Shown piece after piece: positions 1 through 6,220 of a DNA stretch of 8,627 bases. Positions within the stretch are counted from its first letter, which is position 1, and the number at the start of each line of letters is the position of its first letter. The notes beneath the pieces are model-generated. The model was not told where the DNA came from and searched no databases. It saw only the letters and a list, made by a program, of their open reading frames with translations. This DNA is from an uncultured Faecalibacterium sp. (lineage in GTDB: Bacteria; Bacillota; Clostridia; Oscillospirales; Ruminococcaceae). The stretch covers positions 1-8,627 of the forward strand of contig CAKSWU010000042.1 in assembly GCA_934513205.1 (NCBI GenBank), read 5' to 3'. Both the position numbers and the translations under genes were made by a program.

Positions 1-756
1 TGGGTGGACTACGGTGCCTTCGGCGAAAATCTGGTCATCGAGGGCTTCGATTTCCGCAATCTGCCGGTGACCAGCCGATTCGCCATCGGGGATGTGGTGC
101 TGGAGATGACCCAGATCGGCAAGGAGTGCCACAACGACTGCGTCATCAAGCAGCAGACCGGCGAGTGCATCATGCCCCGCGAGGGCGTGTTTGCTCGGGT
201 GCTGACCGGCGGCGAGATCCATGTGGGGGACGAAGTGACCCTGCTGCCCCCGCTGGAAAACCCGCCCCTGCGCGCTGCCGTCATCACCCTTTCCGATAAG
301 GGCAGCCGCGGTGAGCGGGAGGATAAAAGCGGCCCGCTGATCGCCCAAATGCTCACCGCCGCTGGCTATGTGGTGGAGGAGACCATGATCCTGCCGGACG
401 AGGCCAAGGCGCTGAAAGCGCAGCTCATCCGCATGGCAGACGGCCGTCAGGTGAACCTTGTGCTCACCACCGGCGGCACCGGCTTCTCCCCCCGGGACAT
501 CACCCCGGAAGCCACCTGCGCTGTGGCCGACCGCAACGCCCCCGGCATTGCCGAGGCCATGCGCTACCACAGCCTGAGCATCACCCCGCGCGGGATGCTG
601 AGCCGCGGCGTCAGTGTGCTGCGCGGAAAGACCCTGATCGTCAATCTGCCGGGCAGTCCCAAGGCGGTGCAGGAGAATTTGGAGTACATCCTGCCCAGCT
701 TGGAGCACGGAGTACGCATCGCCGCGGGTCTGGACGGCGAGTGCGCCCGCAAGTAA
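1..756 (+). CDS. MOSC domain-MogA/MoaB fusion protein, molybdenum cofactor handling (5' partial)
   Basis: The reading frame is open from the first base, so the true start lies upstream; the GTG at 4 is internal to a conserved MOSC stretch (DYGAFGENL) and is not the start. In the visible 251 residues, about 1-84 are the C-terminal part of a MOSC domain, with the Cys-containing GKECHNDC and GECIMPREGVFARVL segments. Residues about 90-245 are a MogA/MoaB domain: TLSDKG at 96-101, TTGGTGFSPRDITPEAT at 156-172, PGIAEAMR at 181-188 and LPGSPKAV at 216-223. Mog/MoaB-fold enzymes adenylylate molybdopterin before metal insertion; MOSC domains are associated with Moco sulfur carriage or binding. The protein should be cytosolic. 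Position just upstream of modABC supports a role in using imported molybdate. The domain calls are firm; the exact reaction of the fusion is inferred. Confidence 0.9.
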   Translation, partial: WVDYGAFGENLVIEGFDFRNLPVTSRFAIGDVVLEMTQIGKECHNDCVIKQQTGECIMPREGVFARVLTGGEIHVGDEVTLLPPLENPPLRAAVITLSDKGSRGEREDKSGPLIAQMLTAAGYVVEETMILPDEAKALKAQLIRMADGRQVNLVLTTGGTGFSPRDITPEATCAVADRNAPGIAEAMRYHSLSITPRGMLSRGVSVLRGKTLIVNLPGSPKAVQENLEYILPSLEHGVRIAAGLDGECARK

Positions 757-777
757 GGTTTCCCCGCCCTGTTTTCC

Positions 778-804
778 TTGACGGGGCGTAGAAATAAATA
801 TTTT
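778..804 (+). promoter_or_regulatory. possible weak promoter before modA
   Basis: In the 73-nt gap between the MOSC-Mog gene and modA, TTGACG (778-783) is followed after 15 nt by TATTTT (799-804). The spacer is short and the -10 matches only 4 of 6, so this is a tentative promoter. The same gap has a 5-bp CCCCG/CGGGG inverted repeat with a long loop, too weak to call a terminator. modA could equally be read through from the upstream gene. Confidence 0.25.
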
Positions 805-829
805 TTACTTGAAGTAAGGAGAAACAGAT

Positions 830-1714
830 ATGAACAACCATCGCATTTCCCGCCGGAGCTTTCTGGCAGCTGCCGGTATGACCGGTGCAGCCGCTGCCCT
901 CACCGCCTGCGGCGGTGCTGCTTCCAGCGCAGCATCGTCTGTGGCGTCCTCTGCCGCCGCTTCCTCGGAAGCAGCCCAGAGCGTGGAGCTGATCGTGTTT
1001 GCCGCAGCTTCCCTCACGGAGACGCTGAACGCCATCGGTGAGAGCTACACGGCAGAGCACCCGGAGGTGACTTTCCGCTTCAACTTCGACTCTTCCGGCA
1101 CCCTCAAGACCCAGATTCAGGAGGGCGCGGATTGCGATCTGTTCATCTCTGCCGGTCAGAAGCAGATGAACCAGCTGGACATCACCGCCTCTGCCGATGT
1201 GAACAAGGACGGGCTGGACTTTGTGGACGCCGACAGCCGCGTAAACCTGTTGGAAAACAAGGTGGTGCTCTGCGTGCCGGAGGGCAGCGACAAGGGTATT
1301 GACAGCTTTGCTGCACTGGCTGAACACCTGAAGGCACAGGATATCCTGTTCTGCATGGGCAACAGCGATGTGCCCGTGGGCCAGTACACCCAGAAGATCC
1401 TTGCCTACTACGATCTGGACGAAGCCGCACTGGCTGCTGCGGGCGTCATCACCTACGGCTCCAACGTCAAGGAGGTGACCACGCAGGTCACCGAGGGCAG
1501 CGTGGATGCCGGTGTCGTTTACTGCACCGATGCCTTCAGCGCCGGTCTGACCCCCGTGGACGAGGCCACCAAGGAGATGTGCGGTCAGGTCATCTACCCC
1601 GCCGCCGTGCTGAAGGCCGCCCCCAACGCCGAGGCTGCCAAGGAGTTTTTGGCCTACCTGCAGACCGACAAGGCCATGACCGTGTTCGAGGGCGTGGGCT
1701 TCAGCGCCGTATAA
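830..1714 (+). CDS. modA: molybdate ABC transporter substrate-binding lipoprotein ModA
   Basis: This 294-residue protein captures molybdate outside the membrane and passes it to ModB. The ATG at 830 has AAGGAG at 816-821, 8 nt upstream. The N-terminus SRRSFLAAAG (7-16) followed by LTAC (24-27) is a lipoprotein signal with a twin-arginine-like motif; Cys27 is the predicted lipidated residue. An Ala/Ser-rich tether covers about 29-50, then the periplasmic-binding fold begins at VELIVFAAASLTE. Likely oxyanion contacts, by analogy with ModA, are Ser61 (AAASL), Ser89 (SSGTLKTQIQ), the VPVGQY segment 181-186 and Tyr231 in VVYCTDA. DCDLFISAGQ (101-110) is also typical. It is the first gene of modABC. 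Tungstate as a second ligand cannot be excluded, but the sequence reads as ModA rather than TupA/WtpA. Confidence 0.95.
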   Translation: MNNHRISRRSFLAAAGMTGAAAALTACGGAASSAASSVASSAAASSEAAQSVELIVFAAASLTETLNAIGESYTAEHPEVTFRFNFDSSGTLKTQIQEGADCDLFISAGQKQMNQLDITASADVNKDGLDFVDADSRVNLLENKVVLCVPEGSDKGIDSFAALAEHLKAQDILFCMGNSDVPVGQYTQKILAYYDLDEAALAAAGVITYGSNVKEVTTQVTEGSVDAGVVYCTDAFSAGLTPVDEATKEMCGQVIYPAAVLKAAPNAEAAKEFLAYLQTDKAMTVFEGVGFSAV

Positions 1715-1724
1715 AGGAGCAGCC

Positions 1725-2396
1725 ATGGACTGGTATCCGTTGTGGAACAGCCTGCGCATTGCCCTCATCAGCTGCGCGGCGGTGTTCTTTCTTGGCATTT
1801 TTGCCGCCTACTATATCGCCCGGCTGCCCCGGGTGGTCAAGGGTGTGCTGGATGTGCTGCTCACCCTGCCCATGGTGCTGCCGCCCACAGTGGTGGGCTA
1901 CTTTCTGCTGCTGCTCTTCGGGGCCAAGCGGCCCTTGGGCATCTTCTTTCTGCAGCAGTTCGGGGTCAAGCTGGTGATGAACTGGTACAGCGCCATCTTT
2001 GCCTCCATCGTGGTGGCCTTTCCGCTGATGTACCGCACCGCCCGCGGCGCGTTTGAAAGCTTTGACGAAACGCTGGCGTGGTCGGCGCAGACGCTGGGGC
2101 AGTCCAACACATGGATCTTCTGGCGGGTGCGGATGCCCGCCTGCCGTCAGGGCATTCTGGCGGGCACGGTGCTGGCTTTTGCCCGGGCACTGGGCGAATA
2201 CGGCGCTACCAGCATGATCGCGGGCTACACCCCCGGCAAGACCGCTACCATCGCCACCACAGTCTACCAGCTGTGGCGCACCAACGATGAACTGGGTGCC
2301 ATGCGGTGGGTGCTGGTGGATATCGCCATTTCGGCGGTGGTGCTGCTGGCGGTGAACCTGCTGGAGAAAAAACAGAAAGCGGGTGGCCGGAAATGA
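1725..2396 (+). CDS. modB: molybdate ABC transporter permease ModB
   Basis: This 223-residue integral membrane subunit, probably working as a dimer, forms the molybdate channel. Hydrophobic spans lie at about 10-32, 41-65, 87-104, 143-167 and 193-213, the five-helix layout usual for ModB. The cytoplasmic coupling (EAA) loop that docks on ModC is visible at about 115-160, with A121, G125, F132 and P138 in the expected spacing, followed by LAFARALGEYGAT. The segment LPMVLPPTVVGYFLL (48-62) is highly characteristic of molybdate permeases. The ATG at 1725 has AAGGAG at 1714-1719, overlapping the modA stop codon, and begins 10 nt after it, so the two genes are co-transcribed. Length is normal for the family. 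Confidence 0.95.
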   Translation: MDWYPLWNSLRIALISCAAVFFLGIFAAYYIARLPRVVKGVLDVLLTLPMVLPPTVVGYFLLLLFGAKRPLGIFFLQQFGVKLVMNWYSAIFASIVVAFPLMYRTARGAFESFDETLAWSAQTLGQSNTWIFWRVRMPACRQGILAGTVLAFARALGEYGATSMIAGYTPGKTATIATTVYQLWRTNDELGAMRWVLVDIAISAVVLLAVNLLEKKQKAGGRK

Positions 2397-3442
2397 GTCT
2401 TGAAGTCAACATTGAAAAAAAGCTGGACGGCTTTACCCTCCGCGCCGCCTTTACCGTCGGCAACACCTCCACCGCCCTGCTGGGCGCTTCCGGCTGCGGC
2501 AAAAGCATGACATTGCGGTGCATCGCGGGCATCGTAAAGCCGGACCGCGGACGCATCGTGCTGGACGGGCGGGTGCTGTTTGACAGTGCACAGCACATCG
2601 ACCTGCCGCCGCAGCAGCGGGGCGTGGGGCTGCTGTTTCAGAACTACGCCCTGTTCCCCAACATGACCGTGGAGCAGAACATTCTCTGCGGACTGAAGGC
2701 GGAAAAAGACCCCGCCGCCCGCCGCGCCGCCTGCGCCGAGATGCTGCGCGCCATGCGGCTGGAACCCCTTGCCAGGCGCTATCCCGCCCAGCTTTCCGGC
2801 GGGCAGCAGCAGCGCGCCGCGCTGGCACGCATTCTGGTGGGCAAGCCCCGCATCCTGATGCTGGACGAGCCCTTCAGCGCGTTGGACAGCTACCTGCGGG
2901 AGGAGGTGGAGGGCGAGGTGGGCAGCCTGCTGGCAAACTTTGCGGGCACCGCCCTGCTGGTGACCCACAACCGGGACGAAGCCTACCGCCTGTGCAAAGA
3001 GATGATCGTGCTGAATGAAGGACAGGTGCTGCGTGCCGGTACCACCAAGGCCGTTTTTGCCGACCCGCAGAGCGTCGCTGCCGCACGGCTGACCGGCTGC
3101 AAGAACATTCTGCCCTGCACCCCGCTGTCTAGCCGCACCGTCCGGCTGGACGGCTGGAACACCACCCTGCGGCTGGCACTGCCCGTCCCGGCGGGCTGCA
3201 CCGCTGTGGGCATCCGCGCCCACGACCTTGCGCCCTGCGCCGCCGATGCACCCAATGCCATCCCGGTAAAGACGGTCTCCTTGAGCGAGAACCCCTTTGA
3301 CTGGAACCTCATCTGTACCCCGCCGGACAGCACAGAGCAGCTGTGGTGGAAGGTAAGCAAAAAAAGCCTTTCCTCGGCTGCGCCCGCCGCGCCGCAGCAC
3401 CTGTGTGCCGCGCCGGAGAGCATCATGCCTCTGAATGACTGA
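2393..3442 (+). CDS. modC: molybdate ABC transporter ATP-binding protein ModC
   Basis: This 349-residue ATPase drives molybdate import. Walker A is GASGCGKS (31-38), the Q-loop is LLFQNYALFP around Gln83, the ABC signature is LSGGQQQ (134-140), Walker B is ILMLDEP (154-160), the D-loop is SALD (162-165) and the switch His is in LLVTHNRDEA (His192). Residues after about 230 form a TOBE-like molybdate/regulatory region (LTGCKNILP..., VGIRAHDL), a little divergent at the extreme C-terminus. The ATG at 2393 overlaps the modB TGA (ATGA), and there is only a weak Shine-Dalgarno, which suggests translational coupling. An in-frame ATG at 2306 would extend it by 29 non-conserved residues into modB and was not chosen. 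Length is close to E. coli ModC. Confidence 0.94.
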   Translation: MSLEVNIEKKLDGFTLRAAFTVGNTSTALLGASGCGKSMTLRCIAGIVKPDRGRIVLDGRVLFDSAQHIDLPPQQRGVGLLFQNYALFPNMTVEQNILCGLKAEKDPAARRAACAEMLRAMRLEPLARRYPAQLSGGQQQRAALARILVGKPRILMLDEPFSALDSYLREEVEGEVGSLLANFAGTALLVTHNRDEAYRLCKEMIVLNEGQVLRAGTTKAVFADPQSVAAARLTGCKNILPCTPLSSRTVRLDGWNTTLRLALPVPAGCTAVGIRAHDLAPCAADAPNAIPVKTVSLSENPFDWNLICTPPDSTEQLWWKVSKKSLSSAAPAAPQHLCAAPESIMPLND

Positions 3443-3456
3443 ATCACAGACAAAAA

Positions 3457-3487
3457 CCGGGCAGACCGCTGGTCTGTCCGGTTTTTT
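3457..3487. terminator. strong intrinsic terminator after modC, probably bidirectional
   Basis: CCGGGCAGACC (3457-3467) pairs with GGTCTGTCCGG (3471-3481) to give an 11-bp stem with one G-U wobble and a 3-nt loop. Six T residues follow (3482-3487). On the opposite side, AAAAA at 3452-3456 would supply a U-tract for transcripts on the minus strand. The hairpin therefore ends the modABC transcript and could also have ended the convergent trpB2-like gene whose stop is at 3508-3510. Confidence 0.92.
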
Positions 3488-3507
3488 CTATGGAACGAAA
3501 CTGCTGC

Positions 3508-3738
3508 TCAGAACTCGTTGCCGGGAAAGCGGGGAATGCCGTCAAAGCCCTTTTGCAGGTCGGCGTCCGAGGGGATGTAGTCGGTCATCTTGCCCTCGTG
3601 GAACTTTTCGTAGGCCACCATGTCAAAGTAGCCGGTGCCGGTCAGGCCAAAGACGATGGTCTTTTCCTCGCCGCGCTCCTTGCACTTCAGCGCCTCGTCG
3701 ATGGCCACCCGGATGGCGTGGCTGCTTTCCGGCGCGGG
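3508..3738 (-). pseudogene. C-terminal remnant of TrpB2-type tryptophan synthase beta chain (PLP enzyme)
   Basis: Reading the minus strand from 3738 to the stop at 3508-3510 gives 76 residues from PAPESSHAIRVAIDEALKCK through TIVFGLTGTGYFDMVAYEKF to GNEF. This matches the conserved C-terminal end of TrpB2-type beta subunits, which make tryptophan from indole and serine and are about 450 residues long. The homologous frame meets a stop (TAG, 3739-3741) immediately before PAPES, so about 370 N-terminal residues, including the PLP lysine region, are missing. The surviving part has no frameshift or stop, which suggests recent loss. The GTG at 3708 could open a 66-codon frame, but nothing suggests it is expressed. 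The fragment converges on modC and shares its terminator. Confidence 0.85.
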
Positions 3739-3832
3739 CTACGGCAGCTACCGGTACTACGTCACCCGCACCGGCGAGGGACGCAACATGGCGGTATTTC
3801 TGGACGGCTACCAGCAGCTGCGCTCAATGGGC
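3737..3832 (+). pseudogene. possible fragment of a sensor histidine kinase extracytoplasmic region
   Basis: Directly beyond the trpB2 breakpoint, about 32 codons read GYGSYRYYVTRTGEGRNM then AVFLDGYQQLRSMG. The pattern of a strand-rich stretch followed by a VFLD...QQLRS turn resembles the segment just before the second membrane helix of some OmpR-partner histidine kinases. No kinase core follows, and after about 3832 no frame gives a recognisable protein. It has no start or ribosome site of its own. I rate this as gene debris of uncertain origin. Confidence 0.25.
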
Positions 3833-3876
3833 AGTGCAGCGTCTCCCGGATCAGGCTGCTGCGCAAAAAGCTGCCA

Positions 3877-3905
3877 TTGACGCGCGCGGTGCAGAGGGCG
3901 ATAAT
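3877..3905 (+). promoter_or_regulatory. sigma-A promoter for the cas operon
   Basis: TTGACG (3877-3882) and GATAAT (3900-3905) each match the housekeeping consensus at 5 of 6 positions and are separated by exactly 17 nt. The predicted transcription start is near 3912, giving a leader of about 46 nt before the cas3 ATG at 3958. It is the best-scoring promoter I can find in the window and is placed correctly for cas3. Confidence 0.7.
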
Positions 3906-3915
3906 GGAAGAGAGA

Positions 3916-3936
3916 GGCCTGACATCGTGTCAAGCC
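3916..3936. promoter_or_regulatory. imperfect palindrome in the cas3 leader, possible operator or RNA hairpin
   Basis: GGC-C-TGACA-TCG-TGTCA-A-GCC is an inverted repeat of two 9-nt arms around a 3-nt centre, with one mismatch. It would lie at about +5 to +25 of the transcript from the 3877-3905 promoter and ends 7 nt before the GGGAGG ribosome site (3944-3949) of cas3. It could be a repressor operator or a leader hairpin. The binding factor is unknown. Confidence 0.45.
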
Positions 3937-3957
3937 TGCCAAAGGGAGGTATGGATC

Positions 3958-6114
3958 ATGCAAGAACTTGCACACATCAGCGAGGACGGCACCCGGACCC
4001 AAAGCGTTGCCCAGCATCTGCACAATACCGCTGCTCTGGCGGCATCTTTTGCCGCCGGGTTTGGTGCACAGAGCGAAGCCGCCTATGCCGGAATGCTGCA
4101 CGACATCGGCAAATACAGCCAGAAATTTCAGCGCCGGCTGGCCGGCGGACCGGCGGTGGACCACTCCACCGCCGGGGCACAGGAGGCAATGAAAGGCCGC
4201 ACGCCTCACATTCAGGCTGCCCTTGCCATCGCCGGGCATCACGCCGGACTGCCGGACGGTGGAAACCCTCACGATCCCAAGGACGCCCCCACCCTGTTCG
4301 GACGGCTGAAAAAGCCCGTGGAGCCCTACGATGGCTGGCAGGCGCTCCCCCTGCCCCAGAGCGCCCCGCCGGACTGGGCAAACCACGACCCGCTGGATTT
4401 TGCGTTCTTTACCCGGATGCTGTATTCCTGCTTGGTGGACGCGGATTTTATCGACACCGAGACCTTTATGAACGGGCAGGCTGCGCCCCGTGGCAGCGGG
4501 GAGCCGCTGTCCGCCCTGCTGGAAAAGGTGCGTGCCAAAGCCGGCGGCTATCTTGCGGCGCAAAACACCTCACCGGTCAGCGCCCAGCGCAACACCGTGC
4601 TGCGCGCCTGCATGGAAAAGGGTGCCCACGGCGCGCCGGGACTGTATACCCTCACGGTGCCCACCGGCGGCGGCAAGACCTTTGCCTCCCTTGCCTTTGC
4701 GCTGGAACAGGCCGCTGCACAGGGGATGAAGCGGGTGATCTATGTGATCCCATATCTGTCCATCATCGACCAGACTGCCGCCGTTTTTTCAGACCTTCTG
4801 GGGGCAGAAAACGTGCTGGCGGATTATTCCTGCGCGGACTACAAAAGCCTTGAACGGGACGACCTGACCCCGGAGCAGTACCGGCAGCTTCTGTCCAGCG
4901 AAAACTGGGACGCCCCGGTGGTGGTGACCACAGCAGTGCAGTTTTTTGAATCGCTGTATGCCAACCGCAGCAGCCGCTGCCGCAAGCTGCACAACATCGC
5001 GGACAGCGTGATCATCTTTGACGAAGCGCAGACTTTGCCCGCCAGCTGCCTGCTGCCCTGCATCAGCGCCATTGCGCAGCTGGTGCGGCATTACCACACC
5101 ACTGCTGTGTTGTGTACCGCCACCCAACCCGCGCTGGAGCCATACTTCCGGCAGTTTGCGCCGGAGCTGCCCCTGCAGGAGATCGTACCGGACACCGCAG
5201 CCCTGTACACCACCCTGCGCCGCACCACCCTTTGCGATGCCGGGCAGCTGACGCAGGAGGCACTGACCGCGCAGCTTTGCGCACTGCCGCAGGTGCTATG
5301 CGTAGTCAACCGGCGCAAAACGGCGCAGGAATTGTACGCCGCTCTGCCCGCCGAGGGCAACTACTGCCTGACCACCCTGCTGTGTGCCGCGGACCGCCGC
5401 CGCCAGCTGACCGAGATCCGGCAGCGGCTGCGGGAGGGGCGGCCCTGCCGGGTGGTTTCCACCTCGCTGATCGAAGCCGGTGTGGACGTGGACTTCCCCG
5501 CCGCATACCGGGAGCTGTGCGGGCTGGACTCTCTTTTGCAGACCGCCGGGCGCTGCAACCGGGAGGGACGCCGCAGTGCGGCAGAAAGCCTGGTATACCG
5601 CTTCTGGCTGGAAGGGTGCAGCGTCCCGCAGATGCTGCACCAGAACGTGCACGCCCTGCTGTACGCTGCAAGCTGCACCGCAGCACTGGACAGCCCGGAG
5701 GCCGTCAAGGCCTACTTTCAGGAGCTGTATTTCGCGCGGGGCGAATCGGCGCTGGACACCAACGGCATTCTGGATGCCCTGCGCAAGGGGATCTCGGGCT
5801 GCATCTTCCCGTTTGCACAGGTGGCAGAGCAGTTCCGCCTGATCGAGTCGCCCACCCGCACCGTTTACCTGCCCGTTGGCGAAGGCAAAGCCCTTTGCGA
5901 CCAGCTGCACAGCGGAACTGTGAGCCGTGCACTTTACCGCAAGCTGGGCGCTTACAGCGTAGCCTGCTATGCCCCGCAGTTTCAGGCATTGAGGGACGCC
6001 GGGGCGCTGGAACTGCTGCCCAACGGCAGCGCCATCCTGACCGACAGCACCCTGTACGATGCCAAGACCGGGCTTTCCATGGACGTGGAAACCGGAAAAG
6101 GTCTGTTTTTCTGA
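3958..6114 (+). CDS. cas3: type I-C CRISPR effector nuclease-helicase Cas3
   Basis: This 718-residue protein is recruited by the Cascade complex to an opened target, nicks the displaced strand and degrades DNA while translocating. The N-terminal HD nuclease shows His22, LHDIGK (47-52, His48-Asp49), DHSTAGA (68-74), His94-His95 and DADFIDTE around Asp161. The superfamily 2 helicase follows: Walker A PTGGGKT (235-241), VTTAVQFFE (323-331), FDEAQTLP (motif II, 354-361), TATQP (motif III, 387-391), STSLIEAGVDVDF (501-513) and QTAGRCNREGR (motif VI, 528-538). All expected motifs are present, so it should be active. The frame is open back to 3490, but GGGAGG at 3944-3949, 8 nt before the ATG at 3958, and the start of homology fix this start; upstream codons overlap trpB2 debris. 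The size is typical of type I-C. Confidence 0.95.
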   Translation: MQELAHISEDGTRTQSVAQHLHNTAALAASFAAGFGAQSEAAYAGMLHDIGKYSQKFQRRLAGGPAVDHSTAGAQEAMKGRTPHIQAALAIAGHHAGLPDGGNPHDPKDAPTLFGRLKKPVEPYDGWQALPLPQSAPPDWANHDPLDFAFFTRMLYSCLVDADFIDTETFMNGQAAPRGSGEPLSALLEKVRAKAGGYLAAQNTSPVSAQRNTVLRACMEKGAHGAPGLYTLTVPTGGGKTFASLAFALEQAAAQGMKRVIYVIPYLSIIDQTAAVFSDLLGAENVLADYSCADYKSLERDDLTPEQYRQLLSSENWDAPVVVTTAVQFFESLYANRSSRCRKLHNIADSVIIFDEAQTLPASCLLPCISAIAQLVRHYHTTAVLCTATQPALEPYFRQFAPELPLQEIVPDTAALYTTLRRTTLCDAGQLTQEALTAQLCALPQVLCVVNRRKTAQELYAALPAEGNYCLTTLLCAADRRRQLTEIRQRLREGRPCRVVSTSLIEAGVDVDFPAAYRELCGLDSLLQTAGRCNREGRRSAAESLVYRFWLEGCSVPQMLHQNVHALLYAASCTAALDSPEAVKAYFQELYFARGESALDTNGILDALRKGISGCIFPFAQVAEQFRLIESPTRTVYLPVGEGKALCDQLHSGTVSRALYRKLGAYSVACYAPQFQALRDAGALELLPNGSAILTDSTLYDAKTGLSMDVETGKGLFF

Positions 6115-6220
6115 CAAAAAATCAGAAAAATGGCAAAGAAAATGCGCAAAAGTCCTTTTTATAACACCTTATAAGCAGTATTATATCCATATAAACCAAA
6201 TTTGAAAGGAGGTGGTGTTC
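6115..6220 (+). promoter_or_regulatory. AT-rich intergenic region between cas3 and cas5c with phased TATAA boxes
   Basis: This stretch is about 28% G+C over 6115-6204 by direct count, in sharp contrast to the surrounding coding DNA. TATAA occurs at 6160-6164, 6170-6174 and 6190-6194, with the inverse TTATA at 6181-6185, so the elements recur about every 10 bp. Several would serve as -10 boxes (TATAAC 6160, TATAAG 6170, TATTAT 6179, TATAAA 6190), but none has a good -35 at 17 nt. TTATA-TCCA-TATAA (6181-6194) is also a small palindrome. It may hold a second promoter or operator for the Cascade genes. No terminator-like hairpin is seen. Confidence 0.4.

Noticed and set aside
757..829. A molybdenum-cofactor riboswitch ahead of modA
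   Set aside because: The gap is only 73 nt, mostly AT-rich near modA, and shows just a 5-bp hairpin; it is too short and unstructured for that riboswitch class.
641..1798. Long open minus-strand frame of 385 codons across modA
   Set aside because: It lies opposite a clear modA and its translation is low-complexity His/Gly/Leu-rich text typical of the antisense of GC-rich genes; it resembles no family.
2264..3400. Long open minus-strand frame of 378 codons across modC
   Set aside because: Antisense shadow of modC caused by GC-rich third positions; no recognisable protein and no ribosome site.
3508..3708. A small intact minus-strand gene of 66 codons starting at GTG
   Set aside because: It is simply the tail of a TrpB2 enzyme whose homology extends upstream of the GTG to 3738; there is no sign of independent expression.
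3490..3957. An N-terminal extension of Cas3 by 156 codons
   Set aside because: The extra residues are the antisense of the trpB2 remnant and unassigned DNA; a good ribosome site and the start of homology place the start at 3958.
3443..3957. A CRISPR repeat array near cas3
   Set aside because: No direct repeats of 28-37 nt with regular spacing occur here or elsewhere in the window; the array is probably downstream of cas2, outside the window.
5017..5040. DEAQ instead of DEAH/DECH in the Cas3 helicase motif II
   Set aside because: The Asp-Glu pair needed for metal and ATP is intact, and to my knowledge a Gln here is common among type I-C Cas3 proteins.
5112..6164. Plus-strand frame of 350 codons within cas3
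   Set aside because: Out-of-frame with a cas3 that has every expected motif up to 6114; the translation is Arg/Ala/Gly/Pro-rich shadow sequence.
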